The position numbers were made by a program, and so were the translations under genes. 64,000 nucleotides of DNA from VXNE01 sp965205735. Its GTDB lineage: Bacteria > Pseudomonadota > Gammaproteobacteria > Pseudomonadales > Azotimanducaceae. Location: contig OZ242179.1 in NCBI GenBank assembly GCA_965205735.1, forward strand, positions 1,426,001 to 1,490,000. Reading direction: 5' to 3'. This document shows positions 53,977-62,927 of the stretch, one piece after another; the first letter of the stretch is position 1; each line of letters opens with the position of its first letter. Below the pieces are notes generated by a model. It was not told where the DNA came from. It was given only the letters and a program-made list of their open reading frames with translations, and searched no databases.

Positions 53977-54417
53977 CTACGCGGGCTCGGCGATGAAGAC
54001 CGGGATTATGCGGGTGGGCGCCGCCCTGTTCAGGTAGTCCTCGTACGGCGGGAATGCCGCCACGGCGACCGCCCACACCCGCGCGCGCTCGTCGGCGTCA
54101 GCGACCTCGCGGACGCGCATCTTGAACACCTCGGTCATGTCGCGAATCTCGACGTTCCCGTCGGCGCGCAGGTTGTAGACCCAGACCGGATTCGCGGGCG
54201 CGCCGCCCCGAGAACCCACCAACACGTAGCTATCGCCATGCTTCACGCGCATGAGCGGCGTCTTGCGGATGACACCGGTCTTGTTGCCCTTGTGCGTGAC
54301 GATGATGCAGGGCAAACCTGTCTCGCGCAGCTCGGTGCCGTCTGTGCCGCCGCTGCCCTCGTAGAGCGCCACCTGCTCGCGAACCCATTGGATCGGTGTC
54401 GGAACGTACTCGGCCAT
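53977..54417 (-). CDS. Ddn-like deazaflavin (F420)-dependent nitroreductase family protein
   Basis: 146 residues. LPCIIVTHKGNKTGVIRKTPLMRV is the hallmark of the Ddn/FDOR-A split-barrel family, in which the KTGxxRxTPL segment contacts F420. It is followed by YVLVGSRGGAPANPVWVYNLRADGNVEI. Mycobacterial Ddn reduces quinones and activates nitroimidazoles. It has a ribosome site AAGGAA and sits 112 bp after ftsZ, where lpxC would be expected. Its presence fits the F420 operon at 15-21 kb. Confidence 0.88.
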   Translation of the reverse strand: MAEYVPTPIQWVREQVALYEGSGGTDGTELRETGLPCIIVTHKGNKTGVIRKTPLMRVKHGDSYVLVGSRGGAPANPVWVYNLRADGNVEIRDMTEVFKMRVREVADADERARVWAVAVAAFPPYEDYLNRAAPTRIIPVFIAEPA

Positions 54418-54490
54418 CGAAATTCCTTCGCGGATTCGGGAAGGCCGTCAGTCTATAGCAAGCGCGCGACAGCAAGTCCGCGACGAAACA

Positions 54491-54511
54491 GGGGGCGAGC
54501 GCCCCGCCCCC
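54491..54511 (-). terminator. Hairpin after ftsZ
   Basis: GGGGGCG-loop 7-CGCCCCC is a perfect 7-bp GC stem 19 bp beyond the ftsZ stop, followed on the minus strand by TGTTTCGT. The weak T-tract makes it a moderate intrinsic terminator candidate for the division cluster. Confidence 0.45.
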
Positions 54512-54529
54512 GATCCCGACACGGTCCGA

Positions 54530-55672
54530 CTATGGTTTTGTGCGGTTCAGGAAGCCCTGGATGTCCAGGTAGCTCTCGCCCTTTGCACGTTCAACCTCCG
54601 GGACGCGGTCGACCTGCCGTCCCTCGCGGCCGCGCAGATAGGTCGGGCGCTCGAGATCTCTGTAGTCGACCTCGCCATCTTCCTCGGCAACCGTTGCCTC
54701 GATCATCGCCATGTCTTCGGCCGTATTGGTCAGTCCGGTGACCACGACGGTCACCTTCAGGTCGTCGCCCCACTCCGGATCAACCACCATCCCCAGGACG
54801 ACCTTGCAGTCCTTCGAGGTGAACTCTTCCACCGTGTTGCCGACCTCGAAGACCTCGGCGAGATTGAGATTCGATCCCGCCACCACGTTGACGAGCGCTC
54901 CGCGGGCTCCCAGGAGTTCAATGTCTTCGAGCAGCGGACAGCGAATCGCGGCTTCCGCCGCTTCCCGAGCCCGATTCTCGCCCGTCGCGCGACCGGTGCC
55001 CATCATCGCCTTGCCCATCTCGGACATGACCGTGCGCACATCCGCGAAATCGGTATTCATCAATCCAGGCCGGATGATCAGGTCCGAGATTCCCTGAACC
55101 GCACCGAGCAGGACATCGTTCGCCGCCGCGAACGCGTCCAGCACCAAGGTCTTCTCGCCAAGCACGGACGGCAGCTTGTCGTTTGGAATGACGATCAGGG
55201 AGTCGACGTGGCGCTCCAGTTCCTGGATGCCCTGGTCGGCGATCGCCGTGCGCTTCTCGAACGCGAACGGCCGGGTCACCACGGCAACGGTCAGGATATC
55301 GAGTTCTTTCGCCACCTCCGCGACGATAGGCGCCGCGCCCGTACCCGTGCCACCGCCCATCCCCGCGGTAATGAAGACCATGTCTGCGCCATCGAGCACC
55401 TCGGCGATTCGATCCCGGTCCTCCAGCGCGGACTGTCTCCCAATCTCGGGATTCGCGCCCGCGCCCAGCCCTTTCGTGACCGACGCGCCAAGCTGCAGGA
55501 TCGTGTTGGCAGTAACGCTCTTCAGCGCCTGCGCATCCGTGTTGGCGGCGATGAAGTCCACGCCGTCCACGTCCTGCTTCAGCATGTGCTGCACCGCATT
55601 GCCGCCGCCGCCGCCGACGCCAATCACCTTGATAATCGCGCTATCGGGCGCGCTGTCTACGAGTTCAAACAT
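54530..55672 (-). CDS. ftsZ: Cell division protein FtsZ
   Basis: Tubulin-like GTPase forming the Z ring. 380 residues. GVGGGGGNAVQHM at the N-terminus, the tubulin signature GGGTGTGAAPIVAE, and FAAANDVLLGAVQGISDLI fit. The C-terminal peptide YLDIQGFLNRTKP matches the FtsA/ZipA-binding tail. Standard order after ftsA, 30 bp apart. Confidence 0.98.
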   Translation of the reverse strand: MFELVDSAPDSAIIKVIGVGGGGGNAVQHMLKQDVDGVDFIAANTDAQALKSVTANTILQLGASVTKGLGAGANPEIGRQSALEDRDRIAEVLDGADMVFITAGMGGGTGTGAAPIVAEVAKELDILTVAVVTRPFAFEKRTAIADQGIQELERHVDSLIVIPNDKLPSVLGEKTLVLDAFAAANDVLLGAVQGISDLIIRPGLMNTDFADVRTVMSEMGKAMMGTGRATGENRAREAAEAAIRCPLLEDIELLGARGALVNVVAGSNLNLAEVFEVGNTVEEFTSKDCKVVLGMVVDPEWGDDLKVTVVVTGLTNTAEDMAMIEATVAEEDGEVDYRDLERPTYLRGREGRQVDRVPEVERAKGESYLDIQGFLNRTKP

Positions 55673-55702
55673 CTACCTGCTCCTCACTTCTCCTGGATGG
55701 GT

Positions 55703-56926
55703 TCAAACGTTTTCGCCGAACCACTTACCGATGCGGCTGAAAAATCCGCGCGATCCGGACTTGCCGAGTTGGCCGCCGTTTTCCCGCTGCTGTCCATATA
55801 CGAGCAAACCCACGCCCGTCGCGTAAATGGGATTGCGGACTATGTCGGGCAGTCCCGCCACGGCTCTCGGCGTGCCGACGGAAACCGGCATGCCGAAGAT
55901 CTCTTCCGCCAGCTCGACAGCCCCTTCCATCTTCGAGGAACCGCCGGTCAGCACAATCCCGGCGCCCAACAGGTCTTCGAACCCGCTACGGCGCAGTTCC
56001 GTTCTGACGAGCGTGAACAGCTCTTCGTATCGCGGCTCCACGACCTCCGCCAACGCGTGGCGCGACAGGTCACGGCGCGGTCTGTCGCCGACACCCGGGA
56101 CCATGATGGTTTCGTCGGGATGCACGAGCTTGTTCAGGGCGCAGGCATACCTGATCTTGATCTCCTCGGCGTACCTCGTCGGTGTCCGAAGCGCCATCGC
56201 GATGTCGTTGGTGATCTGTGTGCCGGCGATGGGAATGACGGCGGTATGGCGAATCGCACCTTCCGTGAAGACGGCGATATCAGTGGTGCCGCCGCCGATG
56301 TCGACCAGGCAGACGCCCAGCTCTCGTTCATCATCCGTCAACACGGAATAGCTCGACGCCAATTGCTCCAGAATCACCTCGTTGACCACGAGGCCGCAGC
56401 GTTCGATGCACTTTTCTATGTTCTGTGCGGCGTTGACCGCGCAACTGACGAGGTGGACCTTCGCTTCCATCCGCACGCCCGACATGCCGAGGGGCTCCTT
56501 GACGCCCTCCTGGTTGTCGATGATGTATTCCTGCGTGAGGACATGCAGAATCTTCTGATCCGCCGGAATAGCTACCGCCCCGGCGGCGTCGATGACCCGG
56601 TCGACATCCTGTTGCTGCACTTCGTTGTCGCGAATGGCGACGATTCCGTGCGAATTCAGGCTCTGCACATGGCTGCCGGCAATGCCCGCGTAGACGGAAT
56701 CGATTCTGCACCCGCCCATCAATTCTGCTTCCTCCACCGCACGCTGAATCGACTGCACGGTGGATTCGATATCCACCACGACGCCCCTCTTCAATCCGGT
56801 GGAGGGATGCGAACCGATCCCCACAACCTCGACACCGCCATCGGGCAAAACCTCGCCGACCAGGGAAGCCACCTTGCTGGTTCCTATGTCGAGTCCGATG
56901 ATCTTCTTTCTACCGTTGTCCGCCAC
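55703..56926 (-). CDS. ftsA: Cell division protein FtsA
   Basis: Actin-like membrane tether for FtsZ. About 407 residues. IIGLDIGTSKVASLVGEV, SMEGAVELAEEIFGMPV and the ATPase glycine loops GIVLTGGSSKMEG fit. The C-terminal amphipathic helix GFFSRIGKWFGENV binds membrane. The GTG at 56926 is chosen: it has a GAGG 8 bp upstream and a normal N-terminus. A TTG at 56971 in the same frame begins inside a transposable-element remnant and is rejected. Confidence 0.97.
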   Translation of the reverse strand: MADNGRKKIIGLDIGTSKVASLVGEVLPDGGVEVVGIGSHPSTGLKRGVVVDIESTVQSIQRAVEEAELMGGCRIDSVYAGIAGSHVQSLNSHGIVAIRDNEVQQQDVDRVIDAAGAVAIPADQKILHVLTQEYIIDNQEGVKEPLGMSGVRMEAKVHLVSCAVNAAQNIEKCIERCGLVVNEVILEQLASSYSVLTDDERELGVCLVDIGGGTTDIAVFTEGAIRHTAVIPIAGTQITNDIAMALRTPTRYAEEIKIRYACALNKLVHPDETIMVPGVGDRPRRDLSRHALAEVVEPRYEELFTLVRTELRRSGFEDLLGAGIVLTGGSSKMEGAVELAEEIFGMPVSVGTPRAVAGLPDIVRNPIYATGVGLLVYGQQRENGGQLGKSGSRGFFSRIGKWFGENV

Positions 56927-56952
56927 TATTGGTTCCTCGCTTGGCTCCTCGG

Positions 56953-57058
56953 CTGGTGTCGTGTTCCGCAAGTTTCTGGTACTTCAGAACTCGCCATCCG
57001 CGTCAATGCAAGGCATGGCCCGCAGGGAATATCGGGCAGTTTCGCAAGGGTCACGGCA
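56953..57058. mobile_element. Half-element related to the 271-bp foldback MITE
   Basis: CTGGTGTCGTGTTCCGCAAG then TTTCTGGTACTTCAGAACTCGCCAT and GCAAGGCATGGCCCGCAGGG match, with scattered changes, one arm of the element at 13505-13775. The other arm is missing. It lies in the ftsQ-ftsA gap and ends 1 bp before the ftsQ stop. Confidence 0.8.
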
Positions 57059-57925
57059 CTAATTCCTCGCCAGCATTGCCCCACAGTCGGCGCCTTCGGC
57101 TTCGGCTTCTCTCATGCGAGGGGTACCCCCTCGCGCTCCCCGGCTGAAGGCTCCGGCCCGGCCCCGCTCGTCGACCATGGAACAACCGCCCGTGGTCGCT
57201 AACGCTCCCCCCGGACTTTTGTTCCATGCAAGTGTTTCTTCCGTCAATTCGTCGCGCCAGCGAACCGCCACGCCGCTGCCGTAGCGCGCGTCAATTCGAT
57301 CAACCTTTTCCATCCGATGTGTCAGCGCGTTCGCATACACCGCCAACACGCGCTCGAGACGTCCGTTGATGTCTTCCGCCCCAAGCAGCACGGTGACGTC
57401 GTCGTCCAGAATCAACCGCCAGCCGCCGACCTCGGTTTCTTCGAGGGATTTCAACATGAGCCCGAGATCCGCCAAACGGGCACTCAACTTGCCGTACACC
57501 TGCATCGCCTCGCCGCTGGTAGAGAGGGTCCCGGACAATGTCGGAAGCGTCTCTTCTGGATCCGGCGGCCGCGGGGCACCGACGATTTCTCCCGCGGTCG
57601 TCACGTATTCCGCGTTTCCCCACCGCGCGGCCAACGCCTCTCGCTTGACCGACACATCGATCACGCCCGATCCGATGCGGCGCACCCGGGTGTCCCGGGT
57701 CCAGCCGAGCGCTTCGATCGCGGCGACGACATCGACCACGCCGGTAACGGCCGAGTCGACGGTTTCGATCACGGCGGCGCGGATCTCCTGCCTCTCGATC
57801 TCGGTCAGATCTCCGGCGATCCTCACGAGTTCTACCGGCGTATCGAGGAAACGCAACAGGCCAGCCGTTCCCGCCCCCACAACTGCTACCAGCATCAACG
57901 CCGCAACCAAAGATTTAACCCGCAT
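57059..57925 (-). CDS. ftsQ: Cell division protein FtsQ with anomalous tail
   Basis: Links FtsB/FtsL to the divisome in the periplasm. 288 residues: a short cytoplasmic N-terminus, one transmembrane helix (SLVAALMLVAVVGAGTAGLL), a POTRA domain (VELVRIAGDLTEIERQEIRAAV, VVAAIEALGWTRDTRVRRIG) and the beta domain up to DARYGSGVAVRWRDEL. The last 50 or so residues (from about LAWNKSPGG) are low-complexity Gly/Arg/Ala sequence encoded by an inverted repeat and a palindromic repeat, so they are probably foreign. Downstream is the MITE remnant, then ftsA. Confidence 0.93.
   Translation of the reverse strand: MRVKSLVAALMLVAVVGAGTAGLLRFLDTPVELVRIAGDLTEIERQEIRAAVIETVDSAVTGVVDVVAAIEALGWTRDTRVRRIGSGVIDVSVKREALAARWGNAEYVTTAGEIVGAPRPPDPEETLPTLSGTLSTSGEAMQVYGKLSARLADLGLMLKSLEETEVGGWRLILDDDVTVLLGAEDINGRLERVLAVYANALTHRMEKVDRIDARYGSGVAVRWRDELTEETLAWNKSPGGALATTGGCSMVDERGRAGAFSRGARGGTPRMREAEAEGADCGAMLARN
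57116..57153. repeat. GCGAGGGG palindromic repeat inside the ftsQ tail
   Basis: One full copy (GCGAGGGGTACCCCCTCGC plus CTCCCCGGCTGAAGGCTC) in frame with ftsQ on the minus strand, giving the peptide AFSRGARGGTPR. Confidence 0.88.
57176..57228. repeat. 10-bp inverted repeat with 33-bp loop in the ftsQ tail
   Basis: CATGGAACAA (57176-57185) and TTGTTCCATG (57219-57228) are perfect inverted copies flanking a GC-rich loop. Together with the palindromic repeat next to it, this may mark a nested insertion. Confidence 0.6.
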
Positions 57926-58008
57926 ATCTCACCAATCCGCTAGTTGAAATGACCAAAACTCGCTTACTTTTCAATCGATTACTTGCACCCTGCCGGATGC
58001 CGACTGCG

Positions 58009-59394
58009 TTAGGCCGCATTGCTCGACTGCTCCAGTCCCGCGGACACCCGACTCACGTTTCCCGCGCCCTGAACAATCAGCACGTCGTCGTCCCGGAGCA
58101 GCGACCCGAGCAGTTCCAGCGCTTCTTCCGGCGTCGCCGTAAACAGCGGGTTCATGCCCCCGAAGCGCCGCACGCCGCAACACAGCGCCCTGCCGTCGGC
58201 GCCCGCGATCTTTTCCTCGCCGGCCGCGTACACCTCGACGATCAGCAACAGGTCAACGAGCAGCAGCACGTTGACGAAGTCGTCATACAACTCCTGCGTG
58301 CGCGTGTACCGGTGGGGTTGATAGACCATCACCAGACGCTGTTCGGGCCAGACGCTGCGCGCCGTTTCGACAACCACCCGCACTTCCGTAGGGTGGTGTC
58401 CATAGTCGTCGACCAGCGTGATGGATTTGCCGTTCACCCTCCGCGATGAGACTTCGAACCGTCTGCCCACGCCCTTGAACCGCCTGAGGCCGTCGACAAT
58501 GTGGTCGTCGGAGACGCCCTCCTCGGTCGCGACCGCAATCGCAGCGAGCGCGTTCGAAACGTTGTGCATGCCCGGCAGCGGTAGTTCGATGTCGAGATCC
58601 GGTCTGTTCGGCCGTGTCGCCGTGAAAGTCCAGCGCATCCCCCTTGGGACCACATCCACAGCCCGGTAGTCCGCATCGTCGCTAAGACCGTAGGTGAGCG
58701 CCGGCCGAGCGAAGTCGCGGATCATCGACCGCACGTTGTCGTCATCGACGCACAGCACCGCCACGCCGTAGAAGGGCAGCCGGCCGACGAAGTCGAGAAA
58801 GGCGCGTTTCAGCCGCTCGAAGTCGCCACGGTAGGACGACAGGTGGTCGCGGTCGATATTCGTCACCACGACCGCCATGGGCTGCAGGAACAGGAACGAC
58901 GCGTCGCTCTCGTCCGCTTCCGCAACGATGTATCGCCCCGCGCCGAGCTTGGCGTTGCGGCCTTCGCTCTTCAGCAACCCGCCGATGACGTACGTGGGAT
59001 CCAGGCCCGCACGTTGAAGGACCGCGGTGATCAGGCTCGTCGTCGTAGTCTTGCCGTGGGTGCCCGCCACCGCGATGCCGTGCCGATAGCGCATGAGTTC
59101 GCCGAGCATCGTCGCTCGCGACACCACCGGCACGCGCCGCTCCCGCGCCATGGCCACCTCGGGGTTGTTTTCGCTGATCGCGGCCGAAACCACGACCACG
59201 TCCGTGCGGCCCGCCCTGTCACCGCCGTGGCCGATGTTGATGGGAACACCCTGTCTCGCCAAGCGTTCCGTATTGGCGGAGCGCACGATATCGGAACCCG
59301 TGACGGCATAGCCCTGGTTCACGAGGACTTCCGCGATGCCGCACATGCCGGAACCCCCGATGCCGACGAAGTGAATGCGCCTGACGCCCCGCAT
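58009..59394 (-). CDS. murC: UDP-N-acetylmuramate--L-alanine ligase
   Basis: ATP-dependent addition of the first amino acid to UDP-MurNAc. 461 residues from the ATG at 59394 (MRGVRRIHFVGIGGSGMCGI); a GTG at 59421 is an alternative that would overlap ftsW more. ATP motif GTHGKTTTTSLITAVL, central LVDDYGHHPTEVR and C-terminal VYAAGEEKIAGADG fit. Immediately downstream of ftsW; murG, usually between them, is absent. Confidence 0.97.
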   Translation of the reverse strand: MRGVRRIHFVGIGGSGMCGIAEVLVNQGYAVTGSDIVRSANTERLARQGVPINIGHGGDRAGRTDVVVVSAAISENNPEVAMARERRVPVVSRATMLGELMRYRHGIAVAGTHGKTTTTSLITAVLQRAGLDPTYVIGGLLKSEGRNAKLGAGRYIVAEADESDASFLFLQPMAVVVTNIDRDHLSSYRGDFERLKRAFLDFVGRLPFYGVAVLCVDDDNVRSMIRDFARPALTYGLSDDADYRAVDVVPRGMRWTFTATRPNRPDLDIELPLPGMHNVSNALAAIAVATEEGVSDDHIVDGLRRFKGVGRRFEVSSRRVNGKSITLVDDYGHHPTEVRVVVETARSVWPEQRLVMVYQPHRYTRTQELYDDFVNVLLLVDLLLIVEVYAAGEEKIAGADGRALCCGVRRFGGMNPLFTATPEEALELLGSLLRDDDVLIVQGAGNVSRVSAGLEQSSNAA

Positions 59395-59407
59395 TCTCGG
59401 TTCCAAC

Positions 59408-60493
59408 TTACCGCCTTCCACGGTTGTCGCCCTCCAGGTGGGCCCTGAAAGCCAGCGCCAGTAGTCCGGCGCACACGAGCAGGCTGTTGCCGCCGAAGCT
59501 GATGAACGGCAGCGTCAGACCCGTGGTCGGCAGGACGCCGGTATTGACACCGACGTTGATCAGCACCTGCGCGCCGATCACCAGTCCCGCACCGTACGCC
59601 GCGTACGCACCGAACAGCCTGCCCTGATCGGCAGCGGTGCGCGCGATAGAGAAAGTGCAAAGCACCAGGAACGCGAGCAGCAGGAACAAGGTGCCGGCGC
59701 CGATCAAACCGAGTTCTTCCGCAACTACCGCAAAGATGAAATCGTTGTGCGCCTCCGGCAGATAGGAGAGCTTCTGCACGCCTTCGCCAAGGCCGACGCC
59801 GAACCATTCGCCGCGGCCGAAAGCGATGAGCGCCTGGGTCAACTGATAGCCGCCGCTGTAGGACAGCGCCCAGGGATCCAGGAACGCCACCAGGCGCTCC
59901 TCCCTGTAGACCTCCAGACGAAGGAGAACGATGAGGGCCACGGCCGCCGCGCCAGCCACACCGAGGAAGTGTCGCAGGCGCGCGCCCGCCAGAAACATCA
60001 GCCCCCCAGTCAACAGCGCCAACAGCAGCGTGGTGCCGAAATCCGGCTCCATCAACACCAGTCCCGCGAGAACGCCCGCCCATGCAAGCGGCCGCAGAAA
60101 CGCCCAGATGTCGCTCCGCACAGCTTCTCCGGCGCGCGCAAAGTACGCGGCGAGATACACCGTCAACAGAAACTTGGCCGCCTCCGACGGCTGCAGGGTG
60201 AACGCGCCGAGCCAGATCCAGCGATGCGCTCCCCCTTCCTCGAGACCGATGCCGGGGACGAGCACCAAGGCGCATACGGCGATGGCGGCGACCAGGCACC
60301 AGCGATGCAATGCTTCCCAGACATGCAGGGGTACGTTCGAGATCGTGGCGAATACCGCGAGCGCCGCAGCCACAAACACGCAATGTCTGACGACATACGT
60401 GTTTGCCGTGGCGGCAGACGCCACCATCACGACGCCCGTCGCGAGCGCGGCGAACCACACCATCAGTACGGTCGTGCCGAAACGGTCAGCCAT
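59408..60493 (-). CDS. ftsW: Lipid II-polymerising SEDS protein FtsW
   Basis: Divisome glycosyltransferase of the SEDS family. About 361 residues, ten hydrophobic segments. Conserved QPSEAAKFLLTVYLA, LVLMEPDFGTTLLLA, YLPEAHNDFIFAVVAEELG and GLTLPFISFGGNSLL are present. The ATG at 60493 overlaps the murD stop by 8 bp; a much longer upstream frame is antisense-like and rejected. Confidence 0.96.
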   Translation of the reverse strand: MADRFGTTVLMVWFAALATGVVMVASAATANTYVVRHCVFVAAALAVFATISNVPLHVWEALHRWCLVAAIAVCALVLVPGIGLEEGGAHRWIWLGAFTLQPSEAAKFLLTVYLAAYFARAGEAVRSDIWAFLRPLAWAGVLAGLVLMEPDFGTTLLLALLTGGLMFLAGARLRHFLGVAGAAAVALIVLLRLEVYREERLVAFLDPWALSYSGGYQLTQALIAFGRGEWFGVGLGEGVQKLSYLPEAHNDFIFAVVAEELGLIGAGTLFLLLAFLVLCTFSIARTAADQGRLFGAYAAYGAGLVIGAQVLINVGVNTGVLPTTGLTLPFISFGGNSLLVCAGLLALAFRAHLEGDNRGRR

Positions 60494-61781
60494 GCGTGCC
60501 TCCCGCCCTCTCAACCGCCGCCGCGAACGCCTCGCCGCGGGCTTCGAAGTCGTCGAACATGTCGAAGCTGGCGCAGGCGGGCGACAGCAGCACCATGCCG
60601 CGCCCGCGGGCCGCAGCCAGGGCCTTCGCAACCGCTCGATCCATGTCGGCCGCCTGGCTGACCGGCACCACGCCAGCCAGCGCAGCTTCGATACGCGGGG
60701 CATCCCTGCCGATCAATACGACGTGTTTCGCATAGCGCGCGACCGGGTTCTTCAACGGTTCGAACGATGCGTTCTTGCCGTCTCCCCCGGCTATCAGCAC
60801 GATATCTCGCTCTTGTGCGCCGAATCCGGCGAGCGCCGCCACGCAGGCACCCACATTGGTCGCCTTGGAGTCGTCGATACAGCGTACCGAGCCCACCTCG
60901 CCCACGAATGCCGAGCGGTGGGGAAGACCGGAGAAATCGAACAGGCGTTCAGGCAGCGTCTCGCCTCCGGTCAACGAAGCGATTGCGCACGCCGCGAGAA
61001 CGTTGTAGGCGTTGTGGCGTCCCCCGAGTCGAAACGACGACAGCGCCAAAGGTGTGCCGTCGATGATCAATTCGTCCTCGGCCACGCGCCAGTCGGGACT
61101 CGCATCGAGGGCGATGGCGGGAATTTCCGGGGGCGGCCGCGTATTGGGGTCCCGACCGTTGTAGACAGCCGCCCGACAGCCGAAATAGACGCGGCGCTTC
61201 GCCCGGGCGTAGGCGTCGAACGATCGATGGCGATCCATATGGTCGGCGCTGATATTGAGGACCGCGCCTATATCGAACGTTCCCGAGCCCATGCGCTCGA
61301 GTTGAAAACTGGATAGCTCGAGCACATACCGATCGACCGCGGAATCAAGCAAGTCGAGCGCCGGAACGCCCAGATTCCCGCCGACCCGAACTTCCCTCGA
61401 CCCGTCGTCGAGGAGTTCCCCAACCATCGACGCCACCGTGCTCTTGCCATTGGTGCCCGTGATGGCGATCACCGGCGCTCTCGCGAGCCCCAGGAACAAA
61501 TCGATGTCTCCCAGGATTTCAAGACCCGCATCGCGCGCCGCGGCGGCGAGGCAGTGGTCGAGTCCAATGCCGGGACTGATGACGACGCGATCGAAGTCGG
61601 CGAAGTTCACCTCGGCCGGGTCGAGAAGTTCCGCGTCGGCGAATTCCGTCCGCGCGGCACCGCGATAGGGGGGATTTTCCCGCGTGTCGCAGACGGCGAC
61701 CGGCACGCGCCCATAGAGGAACTTCAGGCAGGAATAGCCTGTCGCGCCAAGACCGATTATCAGCGTCCGATGTTCCGTCAT
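60486..61781 (-). CDS. murD: UDP-N-acetylmuramoylalanine--D-glutamate ligase
   Basis: ATP-dependent addition of D-Glu. 431 residues. LIIGLGATGYSCLKFL, ATP motif IAITGTNGKSTVASMV, FRLGGRHNAYNVLAA and DDSKATNVGACVAAL fit. Overlaps mraY by 4 bp and ftsW by 8 bp: tight translational coupling. Confidence 0.97.
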   Translation of the reverse strand: MTEHRTLIIGLGATGYSCLKFLYGRVPVAVCDTRENPPYRGAARTEFADAELLDPAEVNFADFDRVVISPGIGLDHCLAAAARDAGLEILGDIDLFLGLARAPVIAITGTNGKSTVASMVGELLDDGSREVRVGGNLGVPALDLLDSAVDRYVLELSSFQLERMGSGTFDIGAVLNISADHMDRHRSFDAYARAKRRVYFGCRAAVYNGRDPNTRPPPEIPAIALDASPDWRVAEDELIIDGTPLALSSFRLGGRHNAYNVLAACAIASLTGGETLPERLFDFSGLPHRSAFVGEVGSVRCIDDSKATNVGACVAALAGFGAQERDIVLIAGGDGKNASFEPLKNPVARYAKHVVLIGRDAPRIEAALAGVVPVSQAADMDRAVAKALAAARGRGMVLLSPACASFDMFDDFEARGEAFAAAVERAGGTHG

Positions 61782-62860
61782 CGGATCTTCAATGTTGAAA
61801 GGCCGACGAGCACCAGCACCAGGGCGATGATCCAGAATCGTACGATGACCCGCGGTTCGGGCCAGCCCTTGAGCTCGAAGTGGTGATGAATCGGCGCCAT
61901 GCGGAAGACCCGTTTGCCGGTGATCTTGAAGGACGCCACCTGCACGATCACGGAGACGGTTTCCACCACGAACAGGCCGCCCATGATGAGTAGAACGATC
62001 TCATGGCGAATGATGACGGCGATCAACCCCAGCGCGGCGCCCAGCGCGAGGGCGCCCACATCTCCCATGAACACTTGCGCCGGATAGGTGTTGAACCAGA
62101 GAAAACCGAGACCGGCGCCGATGAGCGCACCGCAGAACACTGCCAGTTCGCCGGCACCGGCGACGTAGGGAATACGCAGGTAGTTCGCGAATTCGACGTG
62201 TCCGGCCAAATAGGCGATGAATCCCAGCCCGGCGCTTACCATGACCGCCGGGAGAATGGCGAGGCCGTCGAGACCGTCGGTCAGGTTGACCGCGTTGCTC
62301 ATGCCGACGACCATCAGGTAGGTGAGAACGACGAACCCCACGCCGAGGGGCATGGCCACCTCCTTGAAGAATGGCACGATGAGGCTCGTGTCCGTCGCTG
62401 TCGCAGCGAGTTTGTACAGAACGACGGCGACGGTGAGGCCCACGACGGATTGCCAAAAGTACTTCCAGCGCGCCGACAGGCCCTTGGAGTTGCCCTCCGA
62501 CACCTTGAGGTAGTCGTCGTACCAGCCGATCGCGCCGAAGGACATGGTGACCGCCAACACCATCCAGACGTGCCGGTTGGCCGGATCGCACCACAAGACC
62601 GTCGTCAACAACGTGGTCACGAGGATCATGGCGCCGCCCATGGTCGGGGTGCCGGCCTTCTGCAGATGGCTCTCCGGCCCGTCCTCGCGAACGTTCTGGC
62701 CGATCTGGAAATGGGTCAGCTTGCGAATCATGAGAGGCCCGAGCGCAAGCGATATGGCCAACGCGGTCAGCGCACTCACCATGATTCGGAACGTGATGTA
62801 CTGAAAAACGGCAAAGACGCCAAGGTATTCGGCCAGGAACTCCGTGAAGCGCAGCAGCAT
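61778..62860 (-). CDS. mraY: Phospho-N-acetylmuramoyl-pentapeptide transferase
   Basis: Makes lipid I in the inner membrane. 360 residues, ten transmembrane helices. GTPTMGGAMILVTTLL, NLTDGLDGLAILPA with the catalytic Asp residues, and APIHHHFELKGWPEPRV are diagnostic. Starts about 120 bp after murE; murF, which normally intervenes, is missing and a hairpin repeat lies in the gap. Confidence 0.98.
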   Translation of the reverse strand: MLLRFTEFLAEYLGVFAVFQYITFRIMVSALTALAISLALGPLMIRKLTHFQIGQNVREDGPESHLQKAGTPTMGGAMILVTTLLTTVLWCDPANRHVWMVLAVTMSFGAIGWYDDYLKVSEGNSKGLSARWKYFWQSVVGLTVAVVLYKLAATATDTSLIVPFFKEVAMPLGVGFVVLTYLMVVGMSNAVNLTDGLDGLAILPAVMVSAGLGFIAYLAGHVEFANYLRIPYVAGAGELAVFCGALIGAGLGFLWFNTYPAQVFMGDVGALALGAALGLIAVIIRHEIVLLIMGGLFVVETVSVIVQVASFKITGKRVFRMAPIHHHFELKGWPEPRVIVRFWIIALVLVLVGLSTLKIR

Positions 62861-62927
62861 CTAGTGCTCCATCAAGCCCAGATCTACGGACATCTGCGGA
62901 TCTTTTTGGCCCCTGAATAGTTTTCTT

